Of a DNA stretch of 64,000 bases, positions 10,446 through 23,000 are shown piece by piece; position 1 is the first letter of the stretch, and every line of letters begins with the position of its first letter. The notes beneath the pieces were generated by a model. It did not search any database and was not told where the DNA came from. It saw nothing but the letters and a program-made list of their open reading frames with translations. The DNA is from Anisodus tanguticus (taxonomy: Eukaryota > Streptophyta > Magnoliopsida > Solanales > Solanaceae), in contig CM067541.1 in the NCBI GenBank assembly GCA_034509755.1, forward strand, positions 14,310,001-14,374,000, written 5' to 3'. The translations under genes and the position numbers were made by a program.

Positions 10446-11017
10446 TATTAAAAAAGTTGCATTATCAATGTATAGAAACTAGAGTCTAAACAAAATATCA
10501 CATTCACCAACACCCAAGAGAAAGTTCCCTTTCCATGAGGGCAAGGCAAATAAAAGATTTTTTTTCCTCTCAAAGTTTTGAACATGGTAAAAAGAATGAC
10601 TTCATTTGAGTGGCACACAACTTTCCCACCAAACTCATAGGAATAAATGAAAGAAACATTATTTCCTTTTTTAGTTTACCATATCAGGAAGGAACAATAT
10701 AATAAGTCATGTACCAAACTTATGCAACAAGAGAAATCAAATGCAAAAATCTCTTTACCTTTGCTAAATCCAAAAGTTACATTACTTTCTTTTGGGGGTC
10801 TATGCTTCTTATGAAAGAATAATTGAATGAACTAAGATGGTCACACCGTACCCCCCCCCCCCCCCCCACACACACACCAACAACCACAAGTCCTAATAAA
10901 TACTACTCCACTAATCATTCAAATGTTTCTTACATAAGTTTTCTAGTACTTCTCTTTGTTAATCAAGAAAAAAGATAGTGAATTTTTTTATAAAAACCAT
11001 ATTTTAGTGCCCAAAAT
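10446..11017 (+). promoter_or_regulatory. Upstream/promoter region of kinase 2
   Basis: AT-rich upstream DNA. It contains a 17-C run at 10851-10867 followed by a short CA repeat (10868-10876), about 140-165 bp before the start codon. I see no convincing TATA box at a usual distance; TATAAAAA at 10990-10996 lies only about 20 bp before the ATG. Region role is inferred from position. Confidence 0.35.
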
Positions 11018-14000
11018 ATGGTTGTTTCAAGTACTAAACCTTTAAAAATTCTCGTGGGAATTTCTTTGGATGTTGAAGAAAGTAAAGAACTTGTCTCTTG
11101 GGCAATTAGAGTTTTAGCTAATCCAAATGATACCATTATAGCACTACACATTGTTGGTAAGTTTATGGCCACAATTTTTATTTTGTGCACTTTTGTGATA
11201 TTTTCTTGTTTTTTTTTATGTGTGAGTGCCGACCTCTGGAGAATGACACATGTGACTTTCATTTTTACATAAGTACTAGGGAAATACTCTTTTTTGTCTT
11301 TTTTCAACTATTTTTAATGCTAAACCAATCAAAAAGAAGATAAGAAATACAAAACAAAAAATATTATTTCAGAAGGAAGAAGAAGGAATCTTGATTTTTA
11401 TACATCTCTTATTAGAAAATAAAATATATTCAACATTCTCATATGTAACAGAGAAGCTGCTATTCTTCAAAGTTAGTAATATTTCAAGTTTTCATATTTT
11501 CCAGAAATGTATCTTTTTTAGTCCTTGAAATTTGTAAAAAAAAAAGTCTCACATGATCTTTTCTTTTCTTTTTCTTTGTTTTTTTTTGGATGAAACAGTG
11601 ACAACAGAGAAAAGCAATAGACTTGGTGATCAAAGGAAAGAAGAAAGCAAGAAATGGCAGTCTATATCAAAAAATCAAACTCAAATTCGAAAGGCCAAAG
11701 CATTTGTTATTTCTACGATGGGAGAATTTACAAAAACATGTCAATCTAAACAGGTATTTACTATAAATTCTTCAAATTATAAGTTTTATGAAATCTTTCT
11801 CTATTTCTACAACAACAAGTATATCTCAATCCCAAACAAGTTGAGGTCGGCTCTGTTAATAGAAACTTGAATTTTTTTAGTCAGTCGGCTAAAAAAGAAA
11901 GTTCACTTGCCTAGTCCTAATAGTTTGTAGTTGCCACTAGTGTATACTCAGCGTATAATCAGTCGAGTATATACATTGCATATTGGCTAAAATTCATTAA
12001 AGAAAATAAAGATTAAGGTTTATTTTTTTCGTGGCTTTTTGGGTTGATGTCACGGGCGACACTGGAGTGTAGGAAGCGGATTCTGCAAAATCTAAGAACT
12101 TTGGTTAAACCCTGTATTGTCTTAAGAAATGCATTTAGTATGTTCATATTATATAATATAGAACCATCAACTCAAAAGGACTAAATTTCTGAACTTATAC
12201 ATTTCAAATTCTGAATTGTTGTGTAGTGTAAAAATCCCTATATTAAACCTTATTATTCCACTTCAGCAGTTCAGCTCTTCTTAATCTAATTAATTTTATA
12301 AAATATCTATGTAATTTCTATTAATTTATTGAAATTTCTCAGGTAGGTTTGGAGGCAAGAGTTGGTTTTAGTTCTAATGCAGGAAAAGGTCTAATTAAAG
12401 AGGCTAAGAATATTCCAGCTGATTATCTTCTCATTGGTGGCAAAAAGAATACAACTCTAAGGTAATTAATTTCGATATACTGACTATTCTGAAGAATTTT
12501 TTTTCGTATGCATGTTACTACTAGAAACGCACAAATTTTCAACGACTTTTTCAATGAAATTCGTCGGAATTGTACTCATCGAAAATAGTTTTGACAGCCT
12601 CATATTTTTGTTGGTACTCTATTGTACTTTATAAAGCAGTACGGGAAGTAAATAACTATTATAAGTATTCGAAAGGATAAACAAATATTCAATCTTCAGA
12701 AATTGAACTTGTTGAACAAATAGGCCAATCTTCAAAACTGGCCGCAAGCTTGTTGTGTCTTGAATCTTGATAACTTGAAATCAAGAAATAACTAAATTTG
12801 GATGGTTACAACGTTGTGTGTTGAGTCGAGTGATAGCCCTCTGTCCTTAAGACAAGATTGCCCCGTATATATGCATTTACGTTAGCGGGCAATAGTCTCC
12901 CAAGATAAAACAACACTTTAATCTCAACGCTACAAAGCCAATAGGTTGAGCCTGATGAAGAAAACAAATATGAATCGACTTGCTGAAGATATGGAATAGG
13001 AAGGAAGAGTTTCTCTTTACTCTTCTATTTTGTCTCTGTGTATATAGTGTGTCTCTGTTGTGTATATCTTGTGTATATGAGGGTGTTTGCTCACTGATTT
13101 TCGTCACTGGTTTGTGCTGTTTTCGCCACTGTTTTGCAGTGGTTTTCAGTGCTATATGTTGCCTTTCCCGTCACTGAATTGAGCCAAAGAAGGCTCAATA
13201 CATAGTAAGGAGGAGGGGTTGTACAACTGCTCAAAACATGATTGTTAATGGCCATTAGGAGGGCATTAAAACTGCCAAGTAATGGCTGTTAATGGCCATT
13301 GAAGGAGGCTGTTAATGGCCATTGAAGGAGGTTGTTTAATGGACATGAATGAGGGTGAAAAAGGAGGAGTTAATCAGCCAAATAATGGCTGGTTAATGCT
13401 CCAGAAAACTGTCCAACGGTAGGCAGAAAGTTCCGTCACCCCATAATCAACTTTCCAGAAACTCTGGGGACCAAACTGTAAATATTGAAACTTCATGGAC
13501 CAAACTGTACATATGAAAGAATTCAAGTCCAAACTCTACATAAGAAACTTCAAGGATCAAACTGTACATCTGGCAAAATACTCTGATCCAAAAAGATAAT
13601 ATCAGAAAGTCCCCACAACCCACAACCCACGACCGTGACCCGAGCTCGAGACTGGACCGGACAAGACGGGCGGGCGGACGACGGCGCGTGTGTGGGCTTA
13701 GCCTTGAACCCAAGCACATCTAGGTCTTCCCACCTTTAAACACATGGAATACCCCTTGGGGTCCCACACCCTTTACCAATTAGAGACTTATATAGAGAGC
13801 AATTCTTCCTATTCTCACCGATGTAGTAGATTTGTCCCACACCACATTTCCATACCTCAAACACCTTACTTCGTGGACCAATATCTCTTTCATTTCTCAA
13901 CGAAATTTGACGATTCTTGGCCCTACGGTCATCTACTCACTTCGTAGATCATGCATGTGCGAAGAGACAAAGTCTCCAACATGCGGAACACTAGTGTTTA

Positions 14001-17000
14001 ATTCATCAAAGATGGGTGGACGCATCTCCCCGCCAAAGGCAAATTTCCAACAATCCCCTCTATGAAAGAGAGATTGTGGCGCACGCACAAGGTGCCTACA
14101 TTTCAGCAATCTTTTAGCGAAAAGATATTGCATCAGGAGAGGTAACTTTCGCTTTGAACCTTCCCTAGTTGAATACCATCGGACTTACTTACTGCGTGGT
14201 GAATGTGATGTCTTGAACCGTCAGTGTTTAGTGTAAGCCAAGACAATGATATCAACACAATAACTCTTCTTATTCGTTTTCCTTCTTAGGTTTTTGTCCG
14301 TTGTGGCCATGGACACACTTGGATTCTTAAGTGCGTTCATTTGAGGCGGCTATCCTCGCACTTAAATAGGTGATCTCCTACAAGGTATCCTTCTATACCC
14401 CACTTCACAAGTGTTAGGAATCATTAAAAGTTTTTCCAACCTTAACCTCAACCGTTTGAGGATCTTTTAAAGGTTTGGAAGCTTAACCTTTACCCACCAT
14501 GCAGGTAGCACTTTAATGTCTATCGCGGGAATAGCTTTGGATTCATGTTTCCGTACGAAATCATTATCCGAAGTGCTTCTTGCTTCCACCGAAGCGCTCA
14601 ACTGAACCTTTTGCCGCTTAGTTTTCCCATTGAACTAAATTCTTAGGATCTCCAATCGTATGGTTGGGTTTCCACCGCAAAGGTTCGTATTGTTTGGGTT
14701 TTAAGCCCATTCCCTAGAGACAGCGAGAACACTTGATCTCCGGGTAGTCCCTTAGTTAGTAAACAAGGAAGTGACACTCGTGATGATCAACTGCCATACG
14801 GTCTTATGTCTCCGACAGATCCTGACAGATATGTCCAGACGTCGTCATCCGTGTCCTTCCTGAAGCCGACCGGCTAGCCATAGTGTATAACTGCTGAAGG
14901 CACGGGTTTCTCCCAATAAGGGACATCCTCTAAGGAGTCATGAAGTTACTCAACTTCTTTCATGCTTTGTATAAAGCGATAAACTCTGATTCCATCATGA
15001 ATCGGCCGACGCAATTTTGCTTAGAGGATTTTCCAAGACCCACTATACACATTTACTTGTGGCATTGGTGTTCTTCATATGTGATGTGCAGTTTGCATCA
15101 TTATGTTCTCCCAGAACCTCTGGACATCCAGAATACTATAATCTTTAGATAAGCGAATAATTCAAATATCGTCATATCCGACTTAACGCCTTCTACCAAT
15201 CATAAATTAAAATCATCAGTGAACCTTAGTTCAACTGATCTGCTTTGTAGGACGATAATAGGTCGGTTGTAGTATGTACAATACATTGAACTACACGTGA
15301 CCTGAGCATATTGCTCCTTGTTTATGGGTGCACCATGATTCCAATCAGTTCTATGATTCATATCCATTGGTGGCTTCAACGAGACTGTCAACTATCGACC
15401 AGTCCATTAGATGTCTTAGAAATCCAATTCCTAAGATGTCATCTGTGATACCCATATCTTTCATATCGAGACTTTGTTTCAATATGACTTTTACTTTCAA
15501 ACTGTTGATTCTCCAACTGTTGGCTTTCTAACTTCAGAGTCAATATTTCTGTGGTCAGATTCATTGTTTTTGTTTTATCTGAAACTTTCACGACCAAAAT
15601 GTAAACATTTCAGGGACCAAAATGAAAGTTCAGGAAGAAGCCCAACAGTCCAGCAAACCAACTCTGATTCTCTTCTTCCAACTCTCCGGTTGGGAAGGCT
15701 ATTTCAACATCCATGCCACACAAGACTACAATGGCCCTGGATGTTAAGCTACTCATAGGAGAACACCTTTTACAACCCAAAGGTTCTTTTCCCGGAGGAA
15801 GATCAACTATTTCACAAGTATGGTTCTATATGATGGAATCTATATCTCTCTTTAGCTTCTTTCCAAAGCAGTGCTTTTGGAGATGACAATTATTTGTCAA
15901 TTTTCCATGGTTCATTCTCAACCATACAACCTAGAAGGACTGGAACAAGTCTTTGTCCCCTTCTTTGCTCCATCTCGGTTCAACATCTAGAATCTCTGAG
16001 TTCTGCAGATCTGGAATATTAAGTTCCGGATAGCCAGCAACTTTCGAGTCCTGTAGATACGGAACGTCTAGTTCCGGACAGTTAGGCCCTTGCGGGTTCT
16101 TGTTAACCTTGAGCAATTACTCATTTTTCCTTTTTCATGGAAAGCTATCTTCAAAGAATTCAGGATTCTTTGACGCCAAGAGGCGATAAACACTACTGTT
16201 ATTTACAGATCCAGTGGATATGCAATCTACAGTCATATGTATGAAACCTCCCGACATCACAACATTTGTATGTGAGATCATTTTCATGTCTCACACGGAG
16301 GGTTACCCTTATCCTTATGCGGAGTTCTATTGAGAATCGCATTAGCGGTAAGGATCGTCGTGCCCCATATAATTTGGGCGTATGGCTTTGCGCTTGGCTA
16401 ACACCGTTAGACTGAGGTGAGTAATGAGCAGTCGTTTAATAAACGATGCTTCACATTCTCCCCCTCTATCACTATGAATTTTGCAATCCGTAGTCTTAGT
16501 TGATTTTCAACTTCTGCTGTGTAGCGCTTATCCGCTTCAACAACTTCATCTTTGCTTTTCAACAAACAAAGGATTCCATACGTTGTACCATCATCAATGA
16601 AGATCACAACGTACTTGTCTCCCCCCTCTATTTTGTATAAACTTCAAATCACCCAAGTAGGTGTGACTAAGTTCTAGAGGAGCGGTGCTTCTTTCGCTAT
16701 TCCCTTGACGGAATTTGGAAAGGTGATTTTGCCTTTTCATCTACCTCACATTTATTTTGAGGGTTTATGTCGACAAAAGGCAACAATCTCAACATCGTTA
16801 GCTTTTGAATGACTTGCTATTTAACGTGTCTTAATCTATGATGGCATAGATGCACGTATTAGAAATATATCATTCATTTGGCTACAGACATACTGTACCA
16901 TTCTTAGTTATTACAGACCTGTTGGACTAGTCTCAAACTAGCTTGAACAACATCGTCCCTTAAACCAAGTTTGGGACATGTATCACATCATCTTAAAGTG

Positions 17001-20000
17001 ATCTCATTCCCTGAAGTCCTATTGAGGACAACCTCTCCAACCCCTTCTACTTTAGAGGTGGCGTTGCTTCACATGGACAACTTCTTGCCCGTGGTTAGGG
17101 CGTAACCGGATCATATGTGATCTAGATACTCTGGCCCACTCCAGTTGCTTTGGCAGACTGAGTGTCCAATTTCTTTTCTGCCTTTCTTTAGGCCTTCAGA
17201 TCATTTAAGACCTGGAAACTCTGGCCCATTACACTAGGTGTCCATTACTTTTCCTATGAAATGAATTCTGGCCCCACTCCAGTCGTCCGGAGGCTTTATA
17301 TGACTGAGTATCCAATATCATCATATCAAAGGAATTTTGGCCCACTCCAGTCGCCCGGAGGCTTTGTATGACTGAGTGTCCAACATCATCCTATGAAGGA
17401 TGTTCTACCAAATAGTATGACAGGCTCAACGCCTTTAGCTTTAAGACTTCTTCCGTTATGATTGGTGGCCAGACAATTCTTGGTGCTTACTTAAGAGTGG
17501 TAACAATTTTCGCACAGTTAGTGGATCTTTCTCCCTCGTATGTGCGAACATACTTTACACACTTTTAATCATTACACTTAAATAGGGGGGGTGGTGGGCC
17601 GGGCTCGGGTCTGGCGGGGTCGGGGTCAGGGCGGGACGGGAGAAGGGGTCGGGGTCGGGTCCGGCGGGGTCCGGCGGGGTCGGGTCCGGCGGGACTTGCT
17701 CAGTCCTTCCCGATCCCGATCCCGTCGGTATCGGGCGGGGGTCGGGGTCGGGGGGTACGACGGGTTTTCCTTTTTTTTTTTATTTAAAAAAAATAACATA
17801 TGTATAAAAAAAACTCAATAAACAAAACAAGATAGTGTAATAAAAACATCCCAATGCTGTTTTTGTGCCTCTTATATTATTTAATAGACATATGATTTTT
17901 TTGTAATACAAATACAATTGTCTAAAATCTAAATTGCAACTTTGTGGTGTTGTCCAAAAGTTGCAAATTACATAATAAAATTGCAATTAAAAAAATTACA
18001 TTCTCAAAAAAACATGTTCTAATTGCTTGATGATTTCCTGTGGTTCTTCTGTTGGAATTGGTATTTGTTGGTCAAATTGATCCACGTCGCTTCCACTACC
18101 TTCGGTTAAGATTTCGTTGTAGTTTTCATCATCTTCTTCGTTGATCTTCGGTTGACCGCACCTTCTCCGCTCCGCTCGTATCCAATCTCTCGAATAATAC
18201 CGCAATTTCCAAGTCGTCTCCGGCTAATGAGTGTCCGTGGCCTCCTATTTGATATCTCGCTCGCAGAAAAAGCGCTTTCGACGCAGTTGATGACGCTTGA
18301 ATGTTCAAAATATCTCGAGCCATCAATGAAAGTGTCGGAAAGGTCTTCTCATTCCCCCTCCAAAGATATTTCAAAGCAAGTCTTCATGTCCATCTTCATT
18401 GATAACTTCTTGATACAATACAGAACCCTGCAAAATAAAAATATCCAACTCGCTAATTTGGTTAGTAGTAGAGGTACGACCGCACATTCTATTTCGAGGC
18501 TTTCAATACTAGCCGCGAAACAAGATGTCTTTTGTGAGGTTGTGTTGAAGATGAAGAAGATGGTATGGAAGCCGGTAAGTTACTAGAATTTTCTTGTTGA
18601 TAAAATCTATATATATTTTTGTATTGGTGTTCTACGCTAGACACAAACTTCTTCTTTAGTTTGTTCAATATGTGGTTGGTGATTTAGATTTTTGGGACTT
18701 GGAGGTGGTAGTACTTCTATACAATCGTAAATAGTTTCAATTAGTGATTTAGTACCGTCTATTTTAATAGTAGGATTTAATACTTTACCAATAATATAAA
18801 TAGAGGGAATAGGAATAAAATATTTTTTTATTTTGACAAACATTTTTTTAATAGCTGCCTTATAAGCTGGTTTTTCCATATATTCACTAAGTAATAAAAA
18901 TATTAGAGTTATATAAAATAACATAGTTGAAATAGTAGGATAATATATACCGGAAAATTCTTTTGTTGCTTGAAAAAATTTCTCTAAAAATACAATAAGT
19001 TCGGAAATTTTTACCCAATCACTATCTAAAATCATATCAAATTTGGCTTTTTATTATGAGAGTTAAAAAATAAAGTTATAGGTAATTTATAGTCATAAGC
19101 AACAAGTAGTTGCTCGTATAAAGAATTCCACCTAGTGGATACTTCTTGTGGAATTTTTCTATAAGGTAGTCCACAATCGTGACAAGTTTTTTTATATTCT
19201 TTTCTACGTTGTACTTTATTACTTTTAAAAATAAAGTTTATAGCAAATTGTATTTTACTAAGAATGTCTTCAAAAAGTGATAGACCATCCTTTACAATTA
19301 AGTTATATTATATATATGGCACGCGCATTTTATATGAAAATGGTCTGGAAAAGATGGAGTTAAACTATTTTTTAAAATTGTAATTGCGTAATTGTTATTA
19401 GAAGCGTTATCTAATGTAATAGTCATAATTTTATCGGTAATTCCGTAATAATCGCACACTTGATAAATATTTTCTGCAATAAAAGTACCAGTGTGCCTAT
19501 CATCTATATATCTATACGCTAAAATACGTTTTTGCTTAGACCATTTATAATCTATCCAATGACAAGTTACAGTTAAATAATCATGGCCGTTAGTACTACG
19601 ACCTATATCAGACGTGATAGATACTTTGCCATTAAAATGATATAATGAAAAACGTAAATATTGTTGATATTCATGCGCGAATTTAAATACATCTCTTTTA
19701 ACAGTTGATCTAGGATAATCGTTAAAAGCATGATTATAAATATCTCTAATGTAATGAATAAAACCGGAGATGAAGAAATGAAAAAGGCAAACCCTCCACA
19801 ACAACTAATTTTGATATTGCTTCCCTATCTCTATGTTTATTGTATTTAGAGCCTACAATTCCCCCGTCATAGGGTTAATTTGACCTTGTACTTGGTCCGG
19901 GACAAGATATCGTATGTGAACTTTGTCCCGATGGAGCGGCGTTTGCGCACCCGGTTTTGAAGCCCGGTATTGGGCATACCTAGATGGATGAGCACTTACT

Positions 20001-23000
20001 ACGTGTCTAATTAAACCCCCGTCCCACCGTGACCTTTTCCAGTTTTAAATTTTAAAACATTTTTACAAATTTTACATATGGCTACTTGATTCTCTACGTC
20101 CCTATCAAAAAATGTCCATGCATCGATTTTAATGGTCGTTTTCTTTGGACCTCATCTCATACTAGGGGGAATATGAGGTATTTCGGTTGAAGGTGCACTA
20201 GTGGGTGTGTTGTCATCAACATTAGTGGGTATATCATCTACATCATCGTCTAAATTAAAGTCTTCTTGAGTTCCAGAAAATAGCTGTTGGTCTAAATCTA
20301 ATGGTATTGTAGGAAAATGTTGAGTATCAACAAAATCATCCTGTGTAGGAATAAGATGACTAGAAGAAGTACCTTTGCCCTGGTTGCCCCTACTAGAAGA
20401 AGCACCCTTACCCTTACCTTTAAACATACCTTTTAATCCTTCCATTTTAATTATGATAATAAATAATTAAAGACAATAAAATTAAGTGCGCTAAATAAAA
20501 TAAATAGATAATAATAATTTAATGAGGGAACGAATGTACCAAACGCCGACGTAACGTCGACGTGTAATCGAGAGGTTGAAAATTGAAACTTTGCTCGATG
20601 GAAGATCCTCAAGCTAGTTGCCAACTTCACTCCCAATTCCCAAATGAATAAATAAAATTGAATATTTAGCAAACAATGTAGACTTGTAGAGAGATATATA
20701 TTGAGAAAATAGAGAGATTGTAGGAAGATTTGTGAGAAAGATGAAGAGAAAATGAGTTATTTATAGTTGGAAAATTGGGTTAAAGTGTAAATATAATAAC
20801 TTATGGGTTAAAAATAAATATTAAGGGGTAGGGGGTTGGGGGAGGGGGGGAGGTCTAAAATGGCCGTTGGCCAACGACCATAATCTAAAATGGCCGTTGG
20901 TGCAACGACCATATTTGCAAAGGGGGGAAAAGGGCGGGGTCGGGGTCAGGGTCGGGCTCGGGGCGGGTCGGGGGCGGGTCTAGGGGGTGGGCTCGGGTCT
21001 GGCGGGATGAGACATTGCCCCGTCCCGAGTTCGAGTCCCGCCACCGTTATTATTATTTTTTTTAGCGGGGTCGTGGCGGGACCGGGGCGGGCTCGGGACG
21101 GGGTTGGGTCGGGGTCGGGCCGTCCCGGCCCACTGGCCAGCCCTACACTTAAAAGAACAAATCTTTTTAAGTCATTTACAAAATCCAATCTTTAAACGGG
21201 AAAGAAGAAGAGATTAAACTTCTGATTTTTAAAGCGTAAGAAATATAAATTATTTCGGAAAATATTTTCATATTCCTCCTTACTTTAAGCTATTTTTAAT
21301 CAGAAATCATTTAATCTTTATTCTTGACAAGTAAGAAAAAAATACTTATCCCAATTTTGGATTCTTTGTCTGGGACAGATATATGCCTTCTGCTGCAAGA
21401 TAGAACCACATATTCAACCTTCTCCTCTTGTCCCAGTTGACATCATCAGGCTCTCGGGAGCGCTTGTTCCCACCCCTCTTGGGAGCGGTGACACCATGAA
21501 CATGTTGAACTTCAACAATATCATCATCACTGGCTTCAAGTAGAAAACCACAGCCATATCCATATTTGGTCACACAACTTTTGACCGACATCTTTCGAAC
21601 ACTAATAGTAATACAATACGATCTTGTCTTAAATTGTTGGTACTCTATTGTACTTTATAAAGCAGTACGGGAAGTAAATAACTATTACAAGTATTCGAAA
21701 GGATAAACAAATATTCAATCTTCAGAAATTGAATCTTGTTGAACAAATAAGCCAATCTTCAAAACTGCCACAAGCTTGTTGTGTCTTGAATTTTGATAAC
21801 CTGAAATCAAGAAACAACTAAATCTGAATGGTTACAACGTTGTGTGTTGAGTCGAGTGATAACCCTCTGTCCTTAAGACAAGATTGCCCCGTATATATGC
21901 TTTTACGTTAGCGGGCAATAGTCTCCCAAGATAAAACAACACTTTAATCTCAATGCTACAAAGCCAATAGGTTGTGCCTGACAAAGAAAACAAATGTGAA
22001 TCGACTTGCTGAAGATATGGAATAGGAAGGAAGAGTTTCTCTTTACTCTTCTCTTTTGTCTCTGTGTATATAATGTGTCTCTATTGTGTATATCTTGTGT
22101 ATATGAGGTGTTTGCTCACTGATTTTCGTCACTGATTTGTGCTGTTTTTCGCCACTGTTTTGCAGTGGTTTTCAGTGATATATGCTGCATTTCCCGTCAC
22201 TGAATTAAGCCAAAGAAGGCTCAATATATAGTAAGGAGGAGGGGCTATACAACTGCCCAAAACATGGTTGTTAATGACCATTAGGAGGGCATTAAAACAA
22301 CTAAGTAATGGTTGTTAATGGCCATTGAAGGAGGTTGCTTAATGGACATGAATGAGGGTGAAAAAGGAGGAGTTAATCAACCAAATAATGGCTGGTTAAT
22401 GCTCCAGAAAACTGTCCAACGGTAGGCAGAAAGTTCCGTCACCCCACAATCAACTTTCCAGAAACTCTGGGGACCAAACTGTAAATATTGAAACTTCATG
22501 GACCAAATTGTACATATGAAAGAATTTAGGTCCAAACTGTACATAAAAACTTCAGGGATCAAACTGTACATCTGACAAAATACTCTGGTCCAAAAAGATA
22601 ATATCAGAAAGTCCCCATAGCCCACACCCCACGACCCGTGACCTAGACCGGACGGGACGGGACGGACGGCGGGCGGCGGCGCGCGGGCTTAGCCTTGAAC
22701 CCAAGCACATCTAGGTCTTCCCTCCTTTAAACACATGGGATACCCCTTGGGGTCCCACACCCTTTACTAATTAGAGACGTATATAGAGAGCAATTCTTCC
22801 TATTCCCACCGATGTGGTAGATTTGTCCACACCACATTTCATGCCTCAAACACCTTACTTCGTGGACCAATATCTCTTTCATTTCTCAACTAAATTTGAC
22901 GATTCTTCGTCCTACGGTCATCTACTCACTTCGTAGATCATGCATGTGCGAAGAGACAAAGTCTCCAACATGCGGAACACTCGTGTTTAATTCTTCAAAG

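Noticed and set aside
10989..10996. TATAAAAA as TATA box of kinase 2
   Set aside because: Only about 20 bp before the start codon, which leaves no room for a transcription start and 5' UTR.
11553..11870. A separate 105-codon gene
   Set aside because: It is exon 2 of kinase 2 (11599-11753) read into both neighbouring introns.
13447..13719. ORFs inside the copia C LTRs (also 13744-14133, 22377-22625, 22922-23125)
   Set aside because: The same sequence occurs in both LTRs; LTRs are non-coding and no domain is seen.
17126..17398. CRISPR-like spaced repeat
   Set aside because: Repeats are adjacent, imperfect and inside a eukaryotic retrotransposon; there are no unique spacers.
17591..17821. Gly/Arg-rich ORFs at the hAT ends (also 20890-21195 and 20946-21188)
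   Set aside because: They are translations of the GGGTCGGG subterminal arrays, open in several frames because of base composition.
18152..18586. Plus-strand 144-codon ORF
   Set aside because: It is the antisense shadow of the hAT transposase C-terminal region, which has clear family motifs on the minus strand.
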